From: Entamoeba histolytica HM-1:IMSS
Lineage: Eukaryota > Evosea > Mastigamoebida > Endamoebidae
NCBI RefSeq assembly: GCF_000208925.1
Contig: NW_001915028.1
Span: 1 to 36,110, forward strand
Direction of reading: 5' to 3'
DNA: 36,110 nt
How positions within the stretch are numbered: the first letter of the stretch is position 1; the number at the start of each line of letters is the position of its first letter. Position numbers and translations under genes: made by a program. This document shows positions 8,207-17,998 of this stretch, in pieces. Below the pieces are notes generated by a model. The model was not told the DNA's origin. It made no database searches and saw only the letters and a list, made by a program, of their open reading frames with translations.

Positions 8207-9762
8207 ATGAAAATTCAATTGAGAATTGATAACTTTAAGGTTTATGACATGATTATTATTCCTTTAGTTGTTGTTGGTGCTATTTTCATAGGAACTATTC
8301 TTCAATTATTTGGTTTGTTTAATAGAATTTCATTTTATATAAGTAGAAGAAAATTAAGATGGTGAATAGGTCCAACAAGTTATACAACTAAAACAGAGTG
8401 TGCATACAAATGTAATGATAATTCTATGAATGAGTATGATGTTAATAATTGTCAAGGAATTGATCCAAATTCAGGAGAGACATTTTATTTTAATTTTGAA
8501 CGACTTGATTCTATGAACAGATATACCAAATTATATTTTATTCCATATCTTCATAAGAATTATATTGATGATCATCCATCATTTTTATATCTTGAGATTA
8601 ATACAAATCTTACCTTAAGTTATAAAGAAAAAGGAACATGGAACTATTGGGAAGGAGGAGAGTTTAATACAAGTCTTAAATGTTATAATGGAGGAAATGG
8701 AGAATGTGGAATAGTTCAATGGATTAATGAGCCATATGTTATGCAAAAAGAACAACGAATTGAAGTAACTATTCAAGGACCAAAAAATGTAATTTCTAAT
8801 ATTTGTTTAATGCAAGTATATGGAAGTAAATCATATTCAATTATGAGAATTGTTTATAATATCATTTTAACAATAATATGTTCAGGATATATTATTTATT
8901 ATTTTATTTATTTAATTATCAAAAGAATTTATCCAAGAGACTTAGACAAACAACAATATTTAAATATAGGATTAATGATTTTTGGACTTGTTTATAATGA
9001 TCCTCTTGATTTATTATCACTTGCTATTTCATCAGCATTTTTCCCAATATTTCATGGAATAATGAATATTTTATTCCTTGGGTATTTAGTCTTTTTTGTA
9101 ACCGCTTTCTTCCAATCAATAAGAATTGTTTGTTATTTTACTTTTATGATAATTTGATAATAAAAAAAAGAATAACATCTTTTAGGAAGAAGGAATTTTA
9201 TTAAATAAAAAAGTTGAATGGATTGTTATTATTCTTAGTACTTTAACTATGATGTTTTCTTTCTCATTCTCGGCATCAGTTTATTTAAAAGGAATGACAG
9301 ATAACCCATTTTCTGTTACAAAACCAACAACAACAGTTGCAGTACTTTTTTATGTTATTTCAGTTATTAGTGCAACTGTGATTTTTGTGTGGATTAGTTT
9401 TATATTCCTTACTTCATATAAAACAATTAAAAGACAAGAAAATATTAGAAAGGGTATATATTTCTGTCTAGGTTCATTTCTTGTAATTGGACTTGAATTT
9501 TTTATGTTATTAATGAGTGATTATTCATCATTCTTCAGCACAAGTTTGTTAATTCTATTGTTATTCAGTTGATTTTTATTATAAATAATATTAATACCAT
9601 TTAGCATTTACATCAGAAATTATTATTTTTGGAATTAACGCATATTTCTTTGTTATGTTTTATGGCTTTGTTCCTACTTTTGCAAACACTTTCGATGAGG
9701 TTATTATCGGTCCTGATAACCAAGATGACACTACACGTCCAATCCTTTTTGACATGAAATAA
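8207..9762 (+). CDS. seven-TM protein, Wntless/TMEM181 (GOST)-like, four exons
   Basis: Exons 8207-8312, 8370-9127, 9186-9543 and 9605-9762 join in frame to a 459-residue protein. All three introns (57, 58, 61 nt) start GTTTGTT and end TAG. The N-terminus has a hydrophobic anchor (MIIIPLVVVGAIFIGTILQL) followed by a Cys-containing lumenal or outside domain of about 130 residues, then seven hydrophobic segments. The segment containing GLMIFGLVYNDPLDLL recalls the conserved N-D-P motif after TM2 in Wntless and TMEM181, members of the GOST group that chaperone cargo through the secretory pathway. The tail is short and acidic (EVIIGPDNQDD). The ATG at 8249 is an alternative start (445 residues): AAAATTCA, an initiator-like sequence, covers 8210-8217. 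Exon structure is solid; the family call is tentative. Confidence 0.75.
8313..8369 (+). other. 57-nt intron 1 of the seven-TM gene
   Basis: GTTTGTTT to GAATAG, phase 1 (G/GT completes Gly). It removes an in-frame TGA at 8363. Confidence 0.88.
9128..9185 (+). other. 58-nt intron 2 of the seven-TM gene
   Basis: GTTTGTTA to CTTTTAG, phase 0. It joins QSIRI to EEGILLNKK between TM segments and removes a TGA at 9155. Confidence 0.88.
9544..9604 (+). other. 61-nt intron 3 of the seven-TM gene
   Basis: GTTTGTTA to CATTTAG, phase 1. It restores the last TM segment (IIIFGINAYFFVMFYGFV) and the final exon. Confidence 0.88.
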
Positions 9763-10530
9763 TTAAATCTTTATTTCCTTCTTTTTATTTAATTTATTAG
9801 TATAAGCATAACATCTATCTATGAAACATTATTCAAATACATTAACTTACCATATTGACAAATAAAAATTATGTTACATCTTAATTATAAAAATAGTTAA
9901 GTAATATCAAAAATAAATTATATTGTTAGTTGAAGATACTTAGATTGTATCATATTCTACTAATTTAAAAACTATCTTCTATTCTAAAAATACTTTTACT
10001 CTTTTATTATTTTATTAAGAAAATGTTTCATTATTCATTTGGTTATATATTTAGAAAACTAAACCAATATTAAATTAAACGTTTCATCATATAGCTTTGT
10101 TTTATATAATAACATTTTTACAATATTGAAGCAATCTCTTATTGGTGATGACTCATTTTTGCTGTTAACACTAATGACATTTTTATTGTTATTAATATTC
10201 CAGTTTCAGAAAGATAGAAATAAAACTATAAAAACTGAGTAAATCAAAATTATTTAAAGCTTGAATAAATAATTAAAAATCATGATAAAAAATTTATACT
10301 TAACTTTTTTTTATAACATTAGTAGAATAACAAAGAAAATAAAAAACATAAAAACAAAATTCATCGTAAAAACATTGACAGTTTCTTTTCTCATGCTATT
10401 GTCTAAAATTTATCTTCTCTTTGGGTTATTTAAATGCAAATGTGGTTTAATGTCAATAACACTTCATGATAATTAATAAATCTTAATAAAAATATGTTTT
10501 ATATGACAAAACTGAAAGAAGAAGAAAAAG
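9763..10530. other. intergenic stretch with weak coding-like remnants
   Basis: No gene is supported. A 59-codon open frame without an ATG at its start (10063-10242) encodes a hydrophobic stretch rich in Leu followed by a basic tail, and a 64-codon ATG frame (10282-10476) encodes a basic and hydrophobic peptide. Neither resembles a family I know. They may be chance frames or decayed membrane-protein sequence. Confidence 0.4.
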
Positions 10531-10538
10531 AAGAACTA
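10531..10538 (+). promoter_or_regulatory. GAAC core-promoter element of the transporter gene
   Basis: AAGAACTA lies 23 nt before the ATG at 10562. It supports that ATG over the TTG at 10547, which continues the same frame. Confidence 0.45.
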
Positions 10539-10561
10539 AAAAGTTATTGTCTTATTGGTCA

Positions 10562-11923
10562 ATGGAAGAATCTACATCTAACAATAAAGACGTAGGTTTG
10601 TTTCAGGGAAGTAGTCAATTTACATTAATTCAAAACGTTATTACAGAGATTATGTGTTTTTTAGTTGGAATATCATTCAATTATCTCAGTGAAGTTTTAT
10701 ATTCAACAACAAATGATATGGGAACATTAATGGGAGATATTTCATTCATATATTCGTTACCTTTAACAATATCATTTTCAAATATTATAACTGTTATTTC
10801 ATTAATACTATTTACTAGTGCCTTTCAAAAATATCCATTATTTCTTTTAGCAGTTATTTCTCTTATTGGACAAATCATTATTTCTATTGGCATTACTCCA
10901 TCTTTACCTTTGATTTATGAAGCACATGCCTCTTATTCTACGCCAACAGAAATAACTGTATTAACAATATGTGCACTTGCTCATGGAATTTTTTCAGCTT
11001 TTAATTTTGCATCATTTTTACATATATCATCATTACTATCACATTTTCATTTAATTTTGTACATAGTAGGAATGAATACTGGACCTATGTTATCATCCTT
11101 TTTAGATTATTTTGGGTATTTTGTTGGTGGATGGAAAAGTAATATGGATTATGTTTCTATGATGTTAGTGTTAATACTTATTGAAATAGGGTCATTATGT
11201 TTGATGATATTTTGTTATTGTTACATTAAACCTTTTAGAAAGGTTATTAAAATTGAGCCAACTAGTCTTGTTGTCAAAAATGGTGTTGTACTTACACAGT
11301 GGCATAAAATGAAAATTTTATTAACCTCTTCATTTGATGAAATGAAAGAGGTTGTTGTTAATTTAAAATACCAAGTAACATCACTGTTAATGGTATATCT
11401 AACTTCAAATATATTATATCCAGGGATGTTTATTTATTATCATATCAGTGCTTCAAACCAATTAGATAAAAATAATGATAACTATACTTTTTTAATGAAA
11501 AACATCTCAATTATTTACACTGGGTCATGCGTTATTGGAAGTTTATTTACTTTTCTTCCATCACACATATCAAAAAAAACATTATTAGCTGCAAGTGTTT
11601 TTAGGTTATTTGTAATTACTACACTAACGTCTTTAATATCTCAAGGAGGAATGGTAGTAGTTAAACAATATGGTAGTCAATCTACCTCTCTTATTGTGAA
11701 TAAAGTTCATTTGCTGTTATTTGTTTTAATGAGCCTTAGTTCTGCAATTATTGGAATAACACAGGGATATATTACATCAATATGTTTCATTTCAATGATT
11801 AAACGAGCAGAGGAACGTGTAGCAACTTATGTAATGCTCTTGTCTGTATCATTAATTTCATTCATCGGAACAGTGATACAAATTATTTTAGTACTATCCT
11901 TTTCATCTTTATTTGACTTTTAA
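10562..11923 (+). CDS. multi-TM transporter, equilibrative nucleoside transporter-like
   Basis: A 453-residue integral membrane protein with about ten to eleven hydrophobic segments and a long central cytoplasmic loop (about residues 225-270) rich in charged residues. The C-terminal part (SLSSAIIGITQGYITSICFISM, then a short charged loop RAEERVATYVML and a final TM) resembles the SLC29/ENT pattern of a G-x-x-N/Q-G-Y helix followed by an amphipathic loop and last TM; the segment LTSNILYPGMF matches the position of the ENT TM7 proline. ENT carriers move nucleosides across membranes, and Entamoeba is a purine auxotroph, so the role is plausible. The call rests on pattern, not on a decisive motif; other major-facilitator-like carriers are possible. 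Confidence 0.6.
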   Translation: MEESTSNNKDVGLFQGSSQFTLIQNVITEIMCFLVGISFNYLSEVLYSTTNDMGTLMGDISFIYSLPLTISFSNIITVISLILFTSAFQKYPLFLLAVISLIGQIIISIGITPSLPLIYEAHASYSTPTEITVLTICALAHGIFSAFNFASFLHISSLLSHFHLILYIVGMNTGPMLSSFLDYFGYFVGGWKSNMDYVSMMLVLILIEIGSLCLMIFCYCYIKPFRKVIKIEPTSLVVKNGVVLTQWHKMKILLTSSFDEMKEVVVNLKYQVTSLLMVYLTSNILYPGMFIYYHISASNQLDKNNDNYTFLMKNISIIYTGSCVIGSLFTFLPSHISKKTLLAASVFRLFVITTLTSLISQGGMVVVKQYGSQSTSLIVNKVHLLLFVLMSLSSAIIGITQGYITSICFISMIKRAEERVATYVMLLSVSLISFIGTVIQIILVLSFSSLFDF

Positions 11924-12523
11924 AAAATTTTTTGTTTTCAGTTCAAAGTAACAGTTACTTTCATTTAAATTGAATTATTAAGTGTGATTTGTATTTATAT
12001 ACTTTTCTTATTTTCTTATATTGAGGTTAGGACAAATTAATAAATGATAAGATTTAATCTTATCAAATTATCTTTTGTCATATCCTTCTGATTTACTTAG
12101 TTTAGTTAACTTGCATATCACTAAGCAATAGCAATAAAACTATTATTTTTTAGAAATTATTCCATTTAATCTAATCTAACCATTGATTTGTTTTTAAATA
12201 ACCATTGAACCTATTGACACTTGCTCTTTTAGCCTTCTTAATTACCAATAAATTATTTCCCAATTAACTAACAAAAATCAAGAAACAAAGAAAGCTTTTA
12301 TTTATATAACAGTTACAAATAAATAATTATTAACAACTAAAATACCTTTTACTAATAATAATACAACAAAAGCTACTACAAAGTTGTTGCAATTATAATA
12401 CACAAAGACTAATTAACATAGTTATATAATTATTATAAGAAATTCTAAGACAATATTATAATATCTAAAATAATACAAAAAAGAGAAATTAAATAATCTA
12501 ATAACAAAATAACTTGAAGCCTG
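11924..12523. other. convergent intergenic stretch
   Basis: This lies between the 3' ends of the transporter (plus) and PP2C (minus). Sequence is A/T-rich with no frame of note. It must hold both polyadenylation regions, but I cannot pinpoint the sites. Confidence 0.5.
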
Positions 12524-13685
12524 TCATGAAATAACATCTCCACCAGGACAGCATCTTCTCCATTTATTTTCTGCTCTGTCAAACACAGCAACAATCAAAG
12601 TCATATTATCAAAACCTGGAGCTTCATAAGGATTTTCAGAAAGGCATTTCTTTAAGATTTGTTCACAAATTTCATTTAACTTTAATCCACTTTCAATTCC
12701 TTCTTTGATAATAGAAACTACATCCTCATTACCTAAAACATCCCAAATACCATCACATGCCAAAACAAGGAAATCTTCATTTCCATCTAATTCATATGTA
12801 GTGATTTCTGGAATTGGTGAAATAATATATTTATTAACGTCATTTCCTTTCTTAAATTGAAGATCTCCAATAGCCCTAGTTAATGAAAGGTTTCCATTAA
12901 CTCTACCATTTCGAATAACTCCTCCACATGAAATAATTCTATCAACTTCAGATTTAACATTAGGTTTTTGATCAGTAGTTAATTGAAGAATTTCATTGTC
13001 ATTCTTCAACAAAAGACATCTACAATCTCCAACATTAGCAATAACTATTTCATTTTCATTAATAACAAGAGTTAGTGCAGTAGATCCAATATCTTTAGCA
13101 ACTTCACAACATCCATTAACTAACATTTGGTTATCATAATTTTCAGTTTTACAGATATCAGCAAGCATCTTTGATCCTTCTGGAGTTTTTAACTTTGAGT
13201 CTAAAGAAAGGTATGTTTCAGTTAAAGACTCTTGAATAGATGAGGGGAAGTGAGGAGAATTCAGTAATGTTTTCTTCATTTCATTTGCACAATATTGAGA
13301 TGCTTGTATTCCTCCATGACCGTCATAAATTCCAATCAATCCTTTATCTTCTAATAAATCTGTAATAAGATGAGCGTCTTCCATAGTTTTTCTCCATCTA
13401 AAAATATGAGATGCTTTGTTTTATTACATAAGACAATTTTTATGAATTCAAAGAAGATGGTTAAATTAAAATAATAATGTCTAAAGTAAATTTAAAAGCA
13501 TCAAAAGAATGAAGAATAAAAGAGATAAGACATAATAAAGAAAAAAACTACCCTTGCATTGAGCTATATCCAACTATAGCATTTGGGATTTTTTTAATCC
13601 CAGAGTGTTGTTCAGTTGTTGGTGTACTTTGAAATTCTCCCATTGTACTTTCACTTCTACATTTTTGAAGTTCTTCTGGTTTCAT
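12524..13685 (-). CDS. PP2C-family Ser/Thr protein phosphatase (two exons)
   Basis: Exon 1 (13552-13685) encodes residues 1-45, ending VGYSSMQG; exon 2 (12524-13397) begins within the same glycine and continues WRKTMEDAH. Together they give 335 residues. All PPM/PP2C motifs are intact: MEDAH (Glu51, Asp52), YDGHGG (Asp70), GSTAL, NVGDCRCLL, LTRAIGD, ACDGIWDV and DNMTLIV, so the Mg/Mn-dependent catalytic site should work. The N-terminal 30 residues are Ser/Thr/Gln-rich and hydrophilic, with no signal peptide, so the enzyme is probably cytosolic or nuclear. The frame starting at the internal Met50 would lack the conserved first strand and RxxMED arginine, so the two-exon model is much better. 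Confidence 0.95.
13398..13551 (-). other. 154-nt intron of the PP2C gene
   Basis: Begins GTAGTTTTTTTC and ends ATTTTTAG (minus strand). It is longer than the other four introns here and does not carry GTTTGTT. The join rebuilds SSMQG-WRKTMED, which is the conserved PP2C N-terminus. Confidence 0.82.
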
Positions 13686-14099
13686 TTTATCCCTTTTTTT
13701 CTGATTTTGTTATTACTATTCTTTTTAATAAATCTTACTATTATTTTCTTTTTTTACCCATTAAACCTAATTTTTTTCCCTAAGATATTTTCTTTTTTAT
13801 TTTTATTTTTTTGTGACTTATTTTTTCTTTATAAAGAAGTTTCTACAAACATTTCTCAGTTTTTTTAAGTTCTTTTAAAATGAGTGGTACAGCAATGAGA
13901 ATGTTCTTTTTCTAAGTTCTTTTTTATTTTTAAAGTTTTCTTTGAGTTAGATTTTTGACATTTATATTAATTTTCTTCTCTTACAAAGATAACAAAAGAA
14001 ATATAGTTTTTAATAATTTATTAATAATTTTTAAAATAAAAATTCTGAGATGAGGGATTCTAAAAATAGTCAAATTAGCTTTAATAAAGTATCTTCAAG
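13686..14099. other. intergenic stretch with repeated GAAC-like boxes
   Basis: This lies between the PP2C start and the expansin-like stop (both minus). It is extremely T-rich on the plus strand. AAGTTCTTTT occurs at 13868-13877 and again near 13913-13922, with a related TGTTCTTTTT between them; on the minus strand these are AAAAGAACTT boxes, about 180-240 bases from the PP2C ATG. No small gene is convincing here. Confidence 0.45.
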
Positions 14100-15401
14100 T
14101 CATACTAAACTTATCAAAATAATCGCAATAAAAAACATATAAACTGATATTGATGAATTAGGTATAATATTTTCATCAAAACATTTTGCAGTTGAAGGTG
14201 CATTTTTGTTTTTAATTAAAGAGAGAGAATCAAAATAGTAAGTAGTGTCTTGTTGATTATTTTGAATTGATAAAGAAGAAATAGTATCACTAGTATAGCC
14301 TAATTCTTCAAAACTAATTATTTCTTCTATCCAGTCATCTGCTTGTGTAATAGAAATAATTTTCTTTTTATCTCCACATATTACAGTAATACATCCTTGA
14401 CACTCTTTTTTTGCTTTTATAAAGAATTTGAAAGATGAATATTGTTGAAGTGAAGCTGGATATTGTGCATAAAAATGAAATGCACCATATTGTTTCATAT
14501 TGGTTTTTACACAATAACTTCCTTCATAACAATCATTATCATATTTTAAATCAAGTGAATTTAATGAGTTAGAATTTTCAATCCAAGTTCCTTCAAATTT
14601 ATCGTCATAAATAATAGAATATTCATCAACCATTGAACAACATTCTTCAGAATCATCATTTTTATTATGTTTTTGTAAATTTTTAATATCAAAAAATGTA
14701 TCAGAAGGTATTTTAAAATTACCAAAAGCTTGATATTCTTTTTCAGATGTAAAATCATTAATAATAGCATAAACTTTATCATCATTAATTGATGTCATTT
14801 CAATTGTAAATGGAATAGTTAGTAAATTAGAAGATGTAAATGTCCAAGTATTTGATTTAGATCTTTTACATTCATAAAAAGTACTGTTATCATGAGTAAT
14901 TCTAACTTCTTTTAATCCAATAACATGATCTTTAACAACAAAATTATACCAAGTATTAGAAATTCCTTTAGAAGAAACAATTTTAATATTTTCATCAATA
15001 TCACATGCAACCATTCTAAATGTAACATTTGCTCCTCCATTACTTTTTTCTCCAATTAATGAAAACCCATTTTCTGCAATATCAAAAGTAGTAGAATCTC
15101 CTTTACATTTAGGATTTTCATCATTTGAAGGACACATATCAACAATTCTTAGTCGTATAACTCCTTTAGGTCCAACAACTTCATAACAAATTCCACATTG
15201 AATGGCATTATTATACATTGCTTCATTTAAAGCTCCTGCATAAATATATCCTTTATTTATATTAGATGACATTGGACCAAAACTACAAGCACCATTCTCA
15301 GTGTATGAAGTATAATAAGTAGATGTTCCTTCTAAACATGTTGACAATGGAATAAGTGCATTTGAAATAAAAACAAAAAGAAAGATGATTAATAGACTCA
15401 T
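14100..15401 (-). CDS. expansin-like secreted or GPI-type surface protein
   Basis: A 433-residue protein. Residues 1-22 form a signal peptide (LLIIFLFVFISNALIPLS). Residues 24-135 form a double-psi beta-barrel of expansin/RlpA type: GTSTYYT, GACSFG (37-42), AGALNEAMYN, CGICYEVVGP (69-78) and RIVDMCP, where Asp88 matches the conserved expansin acidic residue. Residues about 140-230 look like the expansin second domain (CBM63-like; WTFTSS, FGNFKIP). Residues about 255-398 are an extra beta-rich module (DKFEGTW, GAFHFYAQYPAS, YYFDSLSLI) like a galactose-binding or carbohydrate-binding jelly roll. The C-terminus is a hydrophobic tail of about 16 residues, consistent with a GPI signal. Expansins loosen polysaccharide walls without hydrolysis. 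The first ATG precedes the signal peptide directly. Function in this organism is inferred. Confidence 0.85.
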   Translation of the reverse strand: MSLLIIFLFVFISNALIPLSTCLEGTSTYYTSYTENGACSFGPMSSNINKGYIYAGALNEAMYNNAIQCGICYEVVGPKGVIRLRIVDMCPSNDENPKCKGDSTTFDIAENGFSLIGEKSNGGANVTFRMVACDIDENIKIVSSKGISNTWYNFVVKDHVIGLKEVRITHDNSTFYECKRSKSNTWTFTSSNLLTIPFTIEMTSINDDKVYAIINDFTSEKEYQAFGNFKIPSDTFFDIKNLQKHNKNDDSEECCSMVDEYSIIYDDKFEGTWIENSNSLNSLDLKYDNDCYEGSYCVKTNMKQYGAFHFYAQYPASLQQYSSFKFFIKAKKECQGCITVICGDKKKIISITQADDWIEEIISFEELGYTSDTISSLSIQNNQQDTTYYFDSLSLIKNKNAPSTAKCFDENIIPNSSISVYMFFIAIILISLV

Positions 15402-15510
15402 CCTTAAAAGATATTTAAATTAAATAGATTTTTATCTTTTAAAAAGAAATAATTCTAAAATAAAAATACAAATAAAACGAAAATAAAAAAATTCGAATTA
15501 AAAACTAGTT

Positions 15511-17832
15511 TTAGGGTTTCATTGTAATAAATATTTCTGTAATTCTTTCAGTTAATCCAATAAATTTATTTTTTAATGATGAGTTATTTGGAAGTGTTTT
15601 TGTTAATTCAAATAACGTATCATGTAATGCCTTGATTCTAATTGTATCTTTTGATGTATTACAAATAGATAAAAATGAATTAACTAATCCATCAAATGAA
15701 TTTTGTAAACCATATTTAAGTTGACTTCTAATATTTAATTCTAGAATTGTTTTTTCTTCAATGGATGATGAATTTGGTTTTATTCTTCCCATAGAAGTTA
15801 ATACAAATTTATCTCCATCTATTGCAAAAAACATTCCATTAATTTCTATTTGTATAACACCTTTTACAACAATAGCTTTTGTAACTTCTGTACAATCAAA
15901 CGTTGTTAATAATTCTTTAATATTTCCATTATATATTTTTTTAAATTCTTTATCTAATACTTGTATATTTCCCATAACATCAATTAATATTACTTTTTCA
16001 TCTAAAAATGCTTTATGTAAATTAAATGTAATAACAATAGGATTAGTTTCCATAATGCCAGTGTCTACATTTAATAAATATAATACATGTTCACTAACAA
16101 TTAAAACATGTGTTTCAGTTGCAATAATACTTCTTACTTTAAATGGAATAATTGTTGACCAAATTATTTTTTTATCATGATGCCGTTCTTCTGTAATAGT
16201 AGTAATAATTTTTTCTCCATTATTTCTTTCTGCAATAATGTCGTACATAACTTTATTTATCATAATACTTTTTTTAATACTGTCACATATTTCTAATTCT
16301 TTTAATTGCCATGTTTTCTTTTTAATTTCATTATCTTCAGGTATTTCATCTTTTCTATCTCTTTTTCTTTTTTCACTTAATCTCTCATTTCTTGGTTTTA
16401 TTTCTTCTTCACTCCATCGTTCTTTTATTCTTTCTTTCATTTTTTCTCGTTCAATTTTACTTTCTTCTACTAATGATTTTCTTGTTTCACTTCTTCGTTC
16501 TGATTCAATTAATTCTTTTGCTTTTTCTTCTAATTTTTCTCTTTCTATTAACTTCTTTTCTAATTGACTTTTTTCATCTAATTCAACTTTTTGTGGTTGT
16601 TCAGTTACAAGTTCTGGTTGAACTCTTTTCTTTACAGGTCTTTCAACTGTAAGTTTACCACCTGAAAAATTAAGTGTAGTTTGTGTGGTTTGTTTTTTTA
16701 CTCCACTTGGAATTAATGGCTCTTTAATTGATTGTTGATTTAACATATATTTTTCAATAGTTTTATTTAAATATTCTTCTCCTTGAACTTCTCCTCCTAT
16801 TTCATTCTCATTAAATTCAAAATATGCAACAAATCCATCAACTGAACAAGCCATCATTCTTAATCCTCCAGGTAACCAAGTAATATCTTGAATACATCCC
16901 TTAAACACATTTAAGAAATGACATACCTGGTTTTGTTTTCTTGCAACCCAAACACTTAGTGAATTATCTAATCCCCCAATAACAAAACAACTAAACGCTC
17001 GTTTCTTTCCATCAAAATTTACTGATTTATATAAGCATGGTGAAAACCTACAACAAACAACTTCATTTTTATGTCCTTGAAATGATATTACATCATTCAT
17101 TTCTCTATGTGTAACACATGCAACATATCTCTTTTGTGAAATAGCTCCAACCATTACTAATTGTGTTCCTTCTGGTGACCAACTTGGTCTTAAAAAAAAG
17201 TTTGAATGTGATGCAAGTTTAAACTGTTCTGTAATCTTCTTTTCTGCTTGTTGTTTAGCAACATTCCATATAATTGCTGCATTAGAACATTGTGAAAAAA
17301 GAAGAATATTTAATGGATCAAAAGCAACTCCATAAACAGGTAATGAATGGTCCAATACTCCAATTTGTTTTCCAGTTATTATATCCCATAAAATAACTTT
17401 ACAATCCAAAGATGCTGTGGCAAGTTGTTTTCCATCATATGAAAATGAAAGGTCTGTAACAGAATCATTATGTCCACGTAATATAAATACTAATTCGTAT
17501 TCTCTAAATATTAATGTTTCATTGACAAATGCACCTTCATCCATTACTTTAGATAATTTATAAATCGTAACAGATGAATCATCACAACCACATGCTAATA
17601 ATTTTCCATCTTTTGACCATCTTAAACAATTAACATTATGTGCTAATGTAATAACTGCTTGTAATTTAGGAATATCTTCTACATTATCTTCATATAAACT
17701 TCTAACATTCCAAATTTTAATTTTACCATCACCACCACCAGTTGCTACTAAAGGTTCTTTAGGATGAGAGTCCATACAAAATATAGGATTGCCATTATGA
17801 TTCATCCAAAAAGGTTTCTTGTATTTTACCAT
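15511..17832 (-). CDS. HIRA: HIRA/Hir-family histone chaperone subunit
   Basis: HIRA deposits H3-H4 (H3.3 type) independently of replication, with ASF1 and partners. The 773-residue protein starts MVKYKKPFWMNHNGNPIFCM, the classic HIRA N-terminus, followed by seven WD40 blades to about residue 345 (for example GHNDSVTDLSF, LDCKVILWD, GLDNSLSVW). Residues 399-409 (PVKKRVQPELV) match the B-domain that binds ASF1. A highly charged Glu/Lys/Arg linker covers about 415-505, and the C-terminal part (about 505-773) corresponds to the Hira domain used for trimerisation. It is shorter than animal HIRA (about 1000 residues), mainly in linker regions. A GAAC box lies 22 nt upstream of the ATG. The PIP-like string QTTLNF at 384-389 is noted separately. 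Confidence 0.95.
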   Translation of the reverse strand: MVKYKKPFWMNHNGNPIFCMDSHPKEPLVATGGGDGKIKIWNVRSLYEDNVEDIPKLQAVITLAHNVNCLRWSKDGKLLACGCDDSSVTIYKLSKVMDEGAFVNETLIFREYELVFILRGHNDSVTDLSFSYDGKQLATASLDCKVILWDIITGKQIGVLDHSLPVYGVAFDPLNILLFSQCSNAAIIWNVAKQQAEKKITEQFKLASHSNFFLRPSWSPEGTQLVMVGAISQKRYVACVTHREMNDVISFQGHKNEVVCCRFSPCLYKSVNFDGKKRAFSCFVIGGLDNSLSVWVARKQNQVCHFLNVFKGCIQDITWLPGGLRMMACSVDGFVAYFEFNENEIGGEVQGEEYLNKTIEKYMLNQQSIKEPLIPSGVKKQTTQTTLNFSGGKLTVERPVKKRVQPELVTEQPQKVELDEKSQLEKKLIEREKLEEKAKELIESERRSETRKSLVEESKIEREKMKERIKERWSEEEIKPRNERLSEKRKRDRKDEIPEDNEIKKKTWQLKELEICDSIKKSIMINKVMYDIIAERNNGEKIITTITEERHHDKKIIWSTIIPFKVRSIIATETHVLIVSEHVLYLLNVDTGIMETNPIVITFNLHKAFLDEKVILIDVMGNIQVLDKEFKKIYNGNIKELLTTFDCTEVTKAIVVKGVIQIEINGMFFAIDGDKFVLTSMGRIKPNSSSIEEKTILELNIRSQLKYGLQNSFDGLVNSFLSICNTSKDTIRIKALHDTLFELTKTLPNNSSLKNKFIGLTERITEIFITMKP

Positions 17833-17854
17833 TAAAGAAATTTATTAATTTTTT

Positions 17855-17863
17855 AAGTTCTTT
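17855..17863 (-). promoter_or_regulatory. GAAC core-promoter element of HIRA
   Basis: Minus-strand AAAGAACTT ends 22 nt upstream of the HIRA ATG. Confidence 0.5.
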
Positions 17864-17998
17864 TTCTATTTTAAATTTCTATTCTATTTTTTTTTTCTTT
17901 CTTTAAAACCAAATCATCAAACAAAAATTGATATAAATTGATCAAATATAAATTCTTGATGAAGTTAATATACTATGTTTTACTTTTCTTGGTTATTT

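Noticed and set aside
13605..13868. An 87-codon frame on the plus strand, rich in Phe and Leu.
   Set aside because: It is the reverse of the T-rich PP2C exon 1 and leader; no ATG-context or family support.
17880..17888. TATTCTATT, the URE3 motif of E. histolytica, upstream of HIRA (another copy near 21590).
   Set aside because: A nine-base A/T-rich string is expected by chance several times in a window of this composition; no positional support.
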